This document shows, piece by piece, positions 54,214 to 64,000 of a DNA stretch of 64,000 bases; position 1 is the stretch's first letter; the number at the start of each line of letters is the position of its first letter. The notes below the pieces were generated by a model. The model saw nothing but the letters and a program-made list of their open reading frames with translations, was not told where the DNA came from and made no database searches. The DNA comes from Beverwykella pulmonaria. Taxonomy: Eukaryota; Ascomycota; Dothideomycetes; Pleosporales; Melanommataceae. The translations under genes and the position numbers were made by a program. The stretch covers positions 2,370,642 to 2,434,641 of the forward strand of contig BCHH01000004.1 in the NCBI GenBank assembly GCA_001599595.1, written 5' to 3'.

Positions 54214-56801
54214 ATGCCGCGCGCCAGAGCAGAGAGATTCAGCATCGCGGCAACGCCGCACAGGGCGCCCATCAAGTGAGACAAATCGGCGCTCATGTAT
54301 TCCATGTTGATGGCTAACAATGCCCGCAGAGTCCCCTTGAATGACGACCGTCAAGAAAAAGCGAACCGCCTCAACAGCATAAGAGCCTCCGGAACACCAG
54401 GCCGTAGCCGAGCGTCACTCGCCGCGCAAGGCCCCCATACGCCTTTAATCGATCAAGATGGCATGCTTGACGTGGTTGGAACCGCCGTGACGCCCATGAA
54501 GCGCGTGCCTCTGCTCGCAAACTTTGAGGAGTGGATGAAACTGGCAACAGATAATGTGAGGTGGAATGGAAATGCACATAAAAGAGCAAAATTTCTAATG
54601 TTCGGCTAGAAAATTAACGCTACCAACTCTTGGAACTTCGCCCTGATCGACTACTTCCACGATATGTCATTGCTGAAGGAAGGAGATGGGGTCAATTTCC
54701 AGAAAGCGAGCTGCACATTAGACGGCTGTGTTAAAATCTACACCAGTCGAGTTGACAGCGTTGCAACAGATACTGGCAAACTGCTCAGTGGCCTTGCGGA
54801 GAGTGGAAACAAGAAGCGTCGCGGTCAGGAAGAAGAAGAAGGTGATGACGACGATGAAGACGGCGAAGAGGGGGAAGATGGCCAGAAGAAACGGAAGAAG
54901 AGGCCGCAACGATCAGCGGAGGCTACACTTGCCTCATCATTTTCCCAGCTGCAAAATAAGAAATTAGAGATGGATTTCGTGGTCGACCCTTTGTTCAAGA
55001 AGGCCACCGCCGATTTCGACGAAGGAGGCGCCAAAGGCCTTCTTCTCAACCATCTTTCGATCGATTCGAAGGGCAGAATTGTCTTTGACAGTAGCGACGA
55101 CGCGCAGGATGCAACTGCAGAGGACAGCAGGGAGACACCTGCTCCCGATGACAGTGAAGCTCAAAATGAAGCTCCAAAGTCGGAACATGTCGACATGGAC
55201 ATCGATATGGACATGAAAGATGCGCCCATTCAAAATCTTGAAATTGATGTCTCTGGACTTGTAATGAAGTACTTCCCCGATCTATCACGGTTAGACGAGC
55301 AAGATATTTGCCCATCTTTGAAGACCTTCGATCTAGGCGACGCAAGCTCGTCCATGGATCTGCCGTTCCTGAAAGCACCAGAGGATTGGCGACATGACGA
55401 AGAGAAAGATGACGAAGCCGGCAATCAGTCGGGATTATTTCTCGACGATGACAATGCCCTTGGCTTCGACGACGATGTTGATCTAGGTGGATTCGACCTA
55501 CCTCCAGAGACGGGTTTTGGAGAAGGTGGAGAAGTTTGGGCCAGGGAAGCAGGCCGTGACACTCAGGGACGGGTTCATACCATTGGCATGGAAGATGGAA
55601 GTGAAGATGTTAGTGAAGGCGCAGATGAAAGGGACCTTGGCACAGAGAACGACAAATACAATGTGAGTTTAGGAAATCACGGACGGGGAGAGGAGCAAGA
55701 GAACATACTCAGTTACTTTGATCAAGCCCTGAAAAAGAACTGGGCTGGCCCAGAGCACTGGCGCATCCGACATATCAAGGGCATTGGCAAGGCACCTCCA
55801 ACAACTACCAAGCGCAAAGAGAAGGAACCTTTTGAGATCGATTTCGCGGCGCCCATGACCCAGTCTACTGCGGATGCTTTGTACAATTCGGCGACATCCC
55901 ACTCAACCATCTCCTTGCCAAAGGCACAATGGAAATCGAAGACAAGAAATCTGCTTCCGGACGACAAGCATTTCAACTCAAGACAATTGCTACGGTTATT
56001 CCTGAAGCCAAATGCGAGAACCGTGTCACGGAAAGAGGCAATGACACGGAAAGAGAGCTCCCAAAAAACATCCCAGCAACAGAAGCCCAATAACGCCCAT
56101 AACGGCGAAGTCGACGAGGCCTACTGGGCTACAAGGGAGCATGAGGACAATGCTTTGGCTGCCGAAGAGGATGCGGCTCAAGGCAACTATGACGCAGACT
56201 TCTTCCAAGACGATGGATTAGGGCTCCCTGGAGGAGGAATGGATGATGATGATGACAATTTTGCGGATGCGCGCGACCATTTCTCGCCACCTGCAGAAGA
56301 GGGCCCAAGATTGATGCAGCCGATGGGTGTCATGTTTGCAGGAACGCAAGAGGGTGCCTTTGGGGCACAGTTGGTCACCCAGAGTCGAAGGTTCCGCCCT
56401 GAGTATGTGCAGTATGCAAGAGTGGCAAAGAAGGTCGATGTACGGCGGTTGAAAGAGGAGTTATGGCGAAGTATTGGTTTCAAAGAGGTAAGATTCCATT
56501 GTTGAGTGGAGGAGCAACAACGGCTAACGCACCTTAGATGGATGCCCCACAACCCTCAGAATCTCTCGATGAGGATCCAGTCAAAGTGGAGGAAGGCACT
56601 CTCAAGTTCACTGAAGTGATAAACAGCTTACAAGCGGTCTATCCCAAGCAAGCAATGTCGGATATTTCGACATCGTACTGCTTTATCTGCTTGCTTCACC
56701 TGGCGAATGAAAAGGGACTGGTCATCAGCAACGAGGAGAACTTTGAAGATCTGAAAATACGGAGGGATTTTACTGCAGATTTAAGTGTTGGTGGGGAGTA
56801 A
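54214..56801 (+). CDS. brn1: Condensin complex subunit BRN1 (CAP-H kleisin)
   Basis: Four exons, 54214-54275, 54330-54555, 54610-56487 and 56538-56801, encode 809 residues. The start MPRARAERFSIAATPHRAPI leads into VPLNDDRQEKANRLNSIR. The kleisin N-terminal region is NFEEWMKLATDN joined to KINATNSWNFALIDYFHDM, which contacts the SMC2 neck. The middle is acidic with many Asp/Glu runs. The C-terminal winged-helix region contains YVQYARVAKKVDVRRLKEEL and TLKFTEVINSLQAVYPKQ, then CFICLLHLANEKGLVI, contacting the SMC4 head. BRN1 closes the condensin ring with SMC2 and SMC4 and recruits the HEAT subunits, driving mitotic chromosome compaction. The last exon is needed: without it the winged helix would be cut. 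Start fixed by the first ATG and the conserved basic leader. Confidence 0.94.
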
Positions 56802-57360
56802 TGGTTGCGCTTTTGGGGCATTCTGTGTCGGGTACTGGCGTTAGAGTGATTGACTGCATAGAACGGCGGATGGGCAAGTTGGGTCCTAATGTGAATATGA
56901 TATGTCTGGAGGTTGTTCCAGTTCTCACTTGGGCACGGTTAGATTTCGATTGCAGTATTATTCATGTCAAAGCCCTGAGAATAGATGGATTCATGGGAAC
57001 TCTCAAGCTTTTCCCGTCCACATATGCCATTATAGAACATTTGTTGATGACGACCACAACCATGACGGAAGGTAAGCAAATTACATTGGTTGTCATCGTA
57101 TAGCTCTCCGAGCTAATATCGTGTGTTCACACAAAATCATGGAATCCTCAAGATGCAACCATATAAATGCGTTGGTCTTGAGGCTCGGCTGTGCATTCGG
57201 GGGCCAGCCACACCAGCCACAAGCGCACTTCCAGCATTGCACGTCACCTCGTCGCCAGACAGAGAATCCGCAATTGTACCCTAACAATTCCTACACCCGC
57301 TCCCACACAAATAAGTGCACTAAGCTCCCATATTCACTACACTACATGGCTTGAGTGAAA
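56802..57360. other. Intergenic BRN1 to STT4
   Basis: It holds the BRN1 3' region and the STT4 promoter. A 100-codon ORF at 56801-57103 starts on the BRN1 stop and is considered fortuitous. Confidence 0.55.
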
Positions 57361-60300
57361 ATGACGTAGGTCCTCGCCGACCAAACCTGGAATGGTGGCT
57401 GACTTCACAATTATAGTCGCAGCATTCGACGCGATGCTTTCGAGAAGCTTGCGAAGCTGTCCGCACAGTCGCCTTCGATTAAAGCAACGAATCCCGACTT
57501 ACTGAAGCTCTATAAACGATGTCCGAATGGCACCGCGACACACAATGGCACGAAGGCGGATGATGATGTGTCGGTTACGAAAGTCCAAATGGTAGACCTG
57601 GGGAAACAATCGATGCTGGAGGACATCACTAACTTGGGTCCAGAAACTGCCCGAGCTAGAAACTATTCTCGCGCTTTGCAAGGCTGCCCCGTTTGTACAT
57701 TCTCTCGACGTTGCAGAGCAGCTTCTACACCAGCTTGCTCCCTACCTCCCTGAGTCTTACGCCCAAGTGCTGGCGCCCTCTCCCAGCCTCCGCGACATCG
57801 ATCCATCTCCATACGAAGTCCTCACTAGCAATCTCACATCCGCGATACTGTCTATTGGCGCTCGCCATGACCAACTGCGTCCTCAGGTCACAGCGACTAT
57901 CACTCAATACGTGAAGGGATGGTCAAATGCTGCGGAACAGATTTCTGCAGATCATTTCGACGATGATGACAGGGTCGACTTTGCGGCTGATGGAGAGCTG
58001 GCGCGGGTCCTGATCCAGAGCATGTCCCTCCTTGGTTTTCTAAATGCTTCCGCCGAGTATGCGAGCTTTTGGAGCTCGTACGAGAGTCTACAGTTCGTCG
58101 AAGATATTCGCGCCGCATTATCGGAGAAGTTTATGATCTCTTTTGAGACAGCCCTTTCAATCGTACGTAATGCGCGCTCTCACCATCAAGGATTGAGGGA
58201 ATGGAAACGCTATGCCAAGCACTATGCAGTCATTGGTCGACCATTGGGTGCTATGGTCTTACACGACTCCTTCTTGAAAGTGGTAGTCGCTTGCGCCGCG
58301 ATACTCGTTAATAATCCCCATCACAATCCTCAAGAATCGGTATTGGATTACCTGCGGACGTCGTATAACAGGAACTCAATCATTCCAGCTGCCTCGAAAG
58401 ATGCGCTCGCGGAGGGGCTGGCCAGGATTTCCCAAGAAGAGATGGAACGCTTAGAGAATGATCTCGACTACCTCCAACGAGTTGGATCTGCATGGCAACA
58501 ACGGCAGGCTTCTGCGGTCAAGGCAAAGGTCTTGACTACCTATCTATGTTGTGCCGCATATGATGAAGATGTTGCAGATCCTGACCTGTTGATGTCATGG
58601 TTGGACAATGCGCTGAACGATCCAGTACAGACAGCCGACTTTACGCTCTCGTCCACCGTACTGAATTCTATGGCTATCCTAGCAAAATTGTCGAGTTCCA
58701 TGGCCTCGACTCTTGGACGCACGCTCCCTCGCGTTATCGTACAAGGAGGATTTGACTCCAGGACTTCAACCGTAGCAGCAGACTGTCTTGCCTCGGTCCT
58801 CAGTCTTCTGCCTCAAGATGCCGTCATAACCACTTTATACAGCCTGGGCAATGTCATAACCACAGGTCCCGTCGCCGACCGAGGTGCGACAGCTTCACCT
58901 GCCTTGAATGGCAGCAACAGGAGTCCGAGGGCTACTTTCAACCAGCAAGCCACAGGAAGTGCAATATCACTTACGCCCAGCGACGTCGAAGAGCCCCACC
59001 ACGTACACACGACAGTCGTTCAAACCGTGATCTCGGTTGCGAGAAATTGCAAAGACGAAAAGATTACTGCGCTAGCACTATCAATGCTTGTTCAAAAGGT
59101 TGGGCGAGCGAGTAAAGTCATCGAAGCGAAAATCATCGCCGATTCTGCTCTTCTTGGTATTCACAGTGGGCCTAGCGAATTCCGTACCCTACTCAAATTC
59201 TATTCAAGGGCATGCCATGATGCTCTTGTCAAAGACGATCCGGCGACTCTTGAAGCTGTAAGTGTGCTTTTTGCTAACACTTCGGTATTTGCTAAACGGT
59301 ATTAAGGTCATGAATGCGCGTCTCCAACTTTCGAAAGAGATCAATCACACCTCACCAGCGTTCGAGATCTATCTTACCCATCTCCTAGATACTATCGTGA
59401 GCAAAGGAGATGCACATGAGGCAATACATCGTCACAACCGAGATACTGAGCTCGCTTCTCAAGAAATAGCGCAACTTTTATCGCCTCTGGCCATACTGCT
59501 CTCAAGGAATGCAGAGCTTACGGATCTGGCGAATCTTGGTGAATCAATCATCAACCTACAGCGGGATGCATGGTTCAATATTGTTGTGCATGGCTTCGAC
59601 CTAACTTCCCGGCTTGGAAAGCAGCATCTCAATGAACTCAGAACAATAGCACGATTTAGTCAACCTTTAATTGCTGAAGAGCGCACCGCACTGGTGGAGA
59701 GCGACATCGAATTGAACACGGTCCTGCGTCGCAGTAAATCTCCTGAGCACGCTGTTGAGCAGAAGAAACGTCTAAACACGCTACTACCTTCGTGTGAGTC
59801 GGAAATCAGATCCCTGAGCTACTCCGAGGCTGTGTTCCTCAATACCGCATATCTCGTGGAAGACCTTCGCGCTGGCTCGGGGGATTGTACAAAAGCCCTC
59901 GCGTATTTCCGTGACCCGAAGCTTCGTAGCGGCGCTGTGGGAAATTGTATGCTTGTCATTGCAACAGCCGCAACCAAGACATATGTCTCCAAGACGCTGT
60001 CTGGAAACATTCATGCATTCTCGACGCCCTATCTCGCCCAACAACTTGCGACGATTCTTGCTGGGTGCTGTCATCGAATTGGAAGAGTCCAGCAAGCAGC
60101 TATCGCATGCGCCGATATCATCATTCGCGAAGTGCCTTCAACGCTGTGTCAAAAGACTGCCCTCTTCGCCCTATTGGAACTTCTCTCAATCATGTGGTCG
60201 AGCTGTCTCGAGGGCGAGACAGATGAGTACACTTGGACGTCAACTTTCACCTCCACGAAGTCGAACATTGTGGTAGAGCTTTCTGACGACTACAGCTTTC

Positions 60301-63300
60301 GTCGATCGACCTTGAATAGTTTTCACAAGCGCGCTACGGCTTGGATCAAAGGAGTTCTAGACATGGCTCCTCTCGACATCAAGGGGTTACTGCAGACTTA
60401 TCTTTCAGAGTACGATGACGAAGGGGTTTATGGGCACATATCTCTTGGGCGGTCGTTCGCACTAGAGATGGGATCAGTTATACCAACGACTGACCAACGC
60501 TTAGGTGCCATCGAGCGCCAAGGTGTGAACATGAACACTGCATCCGATTTCGTTGCGCAGTATACCACCCGTCAAGAGTACAAATTCATCGAAGGGCTAA
60601 ACGACCAAGAGGAGGAGTGGCTTAGGGTCGATCATACATCCAGTGATACGAGAAGAATGACAGCCTTTCGTAGAAGCATAGATGATGCGACGAAGCTATT
60701 GATCGATCTTGAAAGCCGAACCTTGAACAACAAGCATGTCACCATTGCGGAATTGCGAGACATACTCCGCCGAGCAGCTGCCCTCTTATGCAGAGTAAAG
60801 ACAGATCAATCTCCAATTGTTCATCATCTCGTCGGCATTCCTTTCGCGGTTTTTTCAAAACAGTCGATCAAGCTAGGAATCTCGCTCTGGATGAGCGTCA
60901 TCAACGAAAATCCTCGCATGGAGCCTCGGGTCCTCGCCGCGATCGCCGAATGCTGGGAGGGAACAGTACGCAAGAAACAGGGCATTTTCAGTAGCGCTTT
61001 GCGGTTCGTATATGCAGACTTCTGTATTCAAACTTGACTAATCCAGTTCAGACACCCTGATCCATTCTATGGTAAACAGGAATTCGCCCCTACGGACAAA
61101 GAATCTCTCTCGCGACGACAACAGCAGATATACAACATCATCGCACCCCATTTCCGGCTTCTTCAATTCCTATCCAGCCACTTCAATGCTTCCCGGCTCA
61201 GTAATCCAGATGTCGAACTAGTATACAGTCGACTCATGCACATCACGTTAAACGCCATGAGTACTGGTTGCCCACAGCCCCTAGCCAGGGAAGCATACTT
61301 TCACGTTGTCTTACTTGGCCTGCGCATTGTTCGCCACTGTACCACTTTGCCTAGCGCAATCAAATGGAGGCTGAAAGACCGCATCTTGACCGCTGGTCTT
61401 GCTTGGTTCGCCAAAGCGCCCGAGTACGTACCATATCTTTTCTTGGATTCATTCACTAATCTAGCTAGATGGTCCTTCGGTGGTAATCGCCTTCAAATCA
61501 AGGCCGAGACCCATGTGCTGTCAGACGTTCAATCGTATCTTGACATGGTTTCTAACGTTGGTGTGTCGTCAGAGTTCACTCTAAAGTCCCTGCAGGGCAA
61601 ACAGGAACTTTTTTCGCTTCTCCTCGCAAACGAGCAAACTCGCCTCATGGTTTGGCTGTTCCCACTTGATTATCAGAAGAAGCATCACTTCACTTCAGGT
61701 CAACATAGCAAGACTCTCGCTGAGGTAGGTTCTCAAACGATTAATGTCTACTACATTCTGACTCTTTTTGTCTAGACTGCCGTGACGACCCACCTCAAGA
61801 CTGCATGGGCAGAGAATCCAATCCTAGCTGTGCACCTATTGAAACGTTTCCAGTCTCCACGTCTGACTCAAGAAGTACGATGGCAGGTACTGAACTTCCC
61901 TCATAAAGTTCTTGAAGAACCAGATGCCCTCGAAATTCTGCTTGGTAGTCAACTACCAAATGATGTATCATTCCAGCTCAAGGTAAGACGCCTATTCTCT
62001 ATTTTCCAAGCCGATCTAATGACTGCAGTACCTGTTGTTCTGGGCCGCTGTCAACCCGGCAACGGCAGTCACTTACTTTCTGCCTGCTTATGGGAATCAC
62101 TCTTTCATCATCCAATATGCAATGAGAGCGATCGAAAGCCATTCTGTAGACGTTACCTTCTTCTACGTCCCGCAGATCGTACAGGCACTCCGCTACGATG
62201 TTCTTGGCTATGTAGAGAGGTCTATCATTGAGACAGCTAAGTTCTCGCAACTCTTCGCTCATCAAATTATTTGGAACATGAAAGCAAATGCCTACAAGGA
62301 TGAGGATTCCCAAATTGTAAGATCCATCTCAATAACCATTGGTATTCTTTCTAATGAGATTGCAGCCTGACTCCGTTAAGCCCACACTCGATAGGGTGAT
62401 GGAAAGCTTGGAGTCCAGCTTCTCAAGAGAGGACCATACGTTCTATGAGCGCGAATTCGCGTTCTTCAACGAAGTCACCGGCATTTCCGGCAAACTTCGC
62501 CCTTTCATCCAAAGCCCGAAGGAGGTGAAGAAACAGAAGATTGAGGAGGAGTTGCGAAAGATCGAAGTTGAAGTTGGAGTATACCTACCGAGCAACCCTG
62601 ACGGCGTAGTCATTGGTATCGACAGAAAGTCCGGAAAACCGTTGCAGAGTCACGCCAAAGCGCCCTATATGGCAACATTTCGCATCAGGAAGACTAGAAT
62701 TGACCCAACCCTCAGCGAAGCAGACTCAATAAGTGGAGAGACTATATCGAAACAGAACACCTACGAAGTCTGGCAATCGGCCATCTTCAAAGTTGGAGAC
62801 GACTGTCGACAAGATGTGCTAGCGCTGCAAATGATTGCAGAGTTCCGTGGCATCTTCAATAATGTAGGCCTCGATGTTTGGGTATACCCCTACCGCGTCA
62901 CTGCCACCGCGCCCGGCTGTGGTGTCATCGACGTTCTGCCAAACTCCGTATCCCGTGACATGCTCGGTCGAGAATCCGTCAACGGCCTCTACGACTACTT
63001 CGTCTCCAAGTACGGCGGTGAAGACTCAATTCGCTTCCAAGAAGCCCGAAGCAACTTCGTCAAGAGCATGGCCGCATATAGCGTGATATCCTTCCTTCTC
63101 CAATTCAAAGACCGGCACAACGGAAACATCATGATCGACGATATGGGACACATCATTCACATCGACTTTGGCTTCTGCTTCGACATTGCGCCGGGCGGCA
63201 TCAAGTTCGAACGTGCCCCCTTCAAGCTCACCACCGAAATGATCGCCGTCATGGGCGGTTCGCCCTCAGCCCAATCGTACCGCTGGTTCGAGGAGCTGAC

Positions 63301-63550
63301 TGTAAAGGCTTTTTTGGCGTCGAGACAGCATTGTGAGCATCTTGCGCATGTGGTGGAGATCATGCTGGACAGTGGGTTGCCGTGCTTTAAGCCGGAGACT
63401 ATCCAGCATTTCAAAGAGAGATTCGTGCTGGATAAGACGGAGAAGGAAGCGGCAGATTTTATGAGAGAGTTGATTAAAAAGAGTGCAGGAAGTTACAGTA
63501 CCGGGGGTTATGATAGGTTTCAGCTATTGACTAATGGAATTCCCTATTAA
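57361..63550 (+). CDS. stt4: Phosphatidylinositol 4-kinase STT4 (type III alpha)
   Basis: Eight exons, 57361-57365, 57417-57591, 57644-59257, 59307-61003, 61052-61724, 61776-61982, 62029-62316 and 62366-63550, encode 1947 residues. The first coding exon is only ATGAC; splicing gives MTRSIRRDAFEKLAKLSAQS, matching the usual STT4 N-terminus. Long helical repeats fill most of the protein, including IAPHFRLLQFLSSHFNASRL. A PI3K-accessory (PIK) domain spans about 1380-1560. The catalytic domain has DRHNGNIMIDD (Asp about 1802) and HIDFGFCFDIAPGG (Asp about 1820), and VWQSAIFKVGDDCRQDVLAL is the nucleotide-binding strand. STT4 makes PI4P at the plasma membrane with Efr3/Ypp1 scaffolds. The window contains it complete. 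The exon 2-3 join (CAA ATG to AAA CTG) removes a 52-nt intron that would otherwise put the frame wrong. Confidence 0.94.
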
Positions 63551-64000
63551 GGGATAAAGGGGTGTAGAAAGTTGGTAGGATGAGATTAGAGGTTGGAAAA
63601 TGAATGCATGAGATTTGGCTTGTGGTTTGATCATTGTAATGATCTACTCCTCCCAGTTTCCACGCACACTTCCGATATGGTATGTGTTGGTTCCACAGGG
63701 CTATTGCAATAGCAACAAAGGGGGTTCTAAGCAAAGTATTGATTCGTGTCTGTGTCTATCTGAGGTGAGGCTCAGGAGGTTGTATCATCCCTTTGCCGCC
63801 AAGCGTCGCTAGTGTCTCATGTGATAAACATGTGATCACGACATCACCACGTGATCACCACATCGATATATATTCCAACACTGGCAACTCTTTCTTTTGT
63901 CGTTGTCGTTGCCAGTTGCAATCAAATAAGGAAAAGAAACATGTAACGAACGGACGCTCAATTGAGCTAGAAAGTAAAGAGAACTCCCCTCCACTTTGAT
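63551..64000. other. Region downstream of STT4, no gene seen
   Basis: 450 bp to the window edge. A cluster of TGATCAC/CACGTGATCAC words lies at 63831-63858. ORFs here are short and unconvincing. Confidence 0.5.

Noticed and set aside
56801..57103. 100-codon ORF right after BRN1
   Set aside because: Begins on the BRN1 stop codon region and has no conserved features; 3' UTR.
63831..63858. TGATCAC/CACGTGATCAC words downstream of STT4
   Set aside because: Short and irregular; could be chance palindromes and no gene lies within reach in this window.
1..64000. tRNA, rRNA and CRISPR signals
   Set aside because: Visual scan found no convincing cloverleaf B-box context, rRNA core sequence or regularly spaced repeats; a covariance-model scan would be decisive.

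Overview
The window is nuclear DNA from a filamentous ascomycete (Pezizomycotina). Genes are intron-poor with short GT-AG introns of about 45-115 nt. It encodes eukaryotic housekeeping proteins in their filamentous-fungal form: a kinesin-7 with an N-terminal extension, a HxB-type molybdenum cofactor sulfurase, an SHR3 permease chaperone and a proline-rich fungal ubiquitin-like-domain protein. The class cannot be fixed by eye; Dothideomycetes or Eurotiomycetes would both fit. I see no rRNA, tRNA, CRISPR or intact autonomous transposon.

Layout. 0-6 kb is accessory in character: a decayed C-terminal fragment of an RSE1/SF3b130-type gene (minus strand, 500-723), an orphan coding-like 3' fragment, an alpha/beta hydrolase, an atypical short-chain dehydrogenase, and an 883-bp non-autonomous inverted-repeat transposon (4313-5195) with a perfect 8-bp target-site duplication. 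6-17.5 kb is dense housekeeping: RPL11 (uL5), SmB, MPC1, PEX1, MCM7 and SHR3, with two divergent gene pairs. 17.5-30 kb is sparse: a hypothetical gene with an unresolved N-terminus, the molybdenum cofactor sulfurase, a low-complexity Ser/Pro-rich protein, a badly decayed SNF2/Rad5-like helicase (about 27420-28500) and a stand-alone RapZ C-terminal-domain protein. 30-44 kb holds UTP13, an uncharacterised multi-pass membrane protein, kinesin-7 and a GT23/O-fucosyltransferase-like type II membrane protein. 44-64 kb holds a secreted CAP/PR-1 protein, the ubiquitin-like-domain protein, a Na+/Ca2+-exchanger-family protein, condensin subunit BRN1 and the phosphatidylinositol 4-kinase STT4.

The genes do not form one pathway. 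Several concern nuclear and cell-cycle functions (MCM7, BRN1, SmB, UTP13, RPL11) and others organelle or membrane functions (MPC1, PEX1, SHR3, STT4, the exchanger). Divergent pairs with short shared promoters are RPL11/SmB, PEX1/MCM7, UTP13/membrane protein and exchanger/BRN1. The PEX1/MCM7 interval carries an ACGCGT motif suited to G1/S control of MCM7.

The least ordinary observations are the two pseudogene relics and the TIR element (none lies in a standard long ORF), the micro-exons (9 nt in SmB; ATG alone in RPL11; 5 nt in STT4), a GC-AG intron in SmB, and the lone RapZ C-terminal domain. I found no convincing new multi-gene system. All exon boundaries were read by eye from splice motifs and frame continuity and have not been checked against transcripts.
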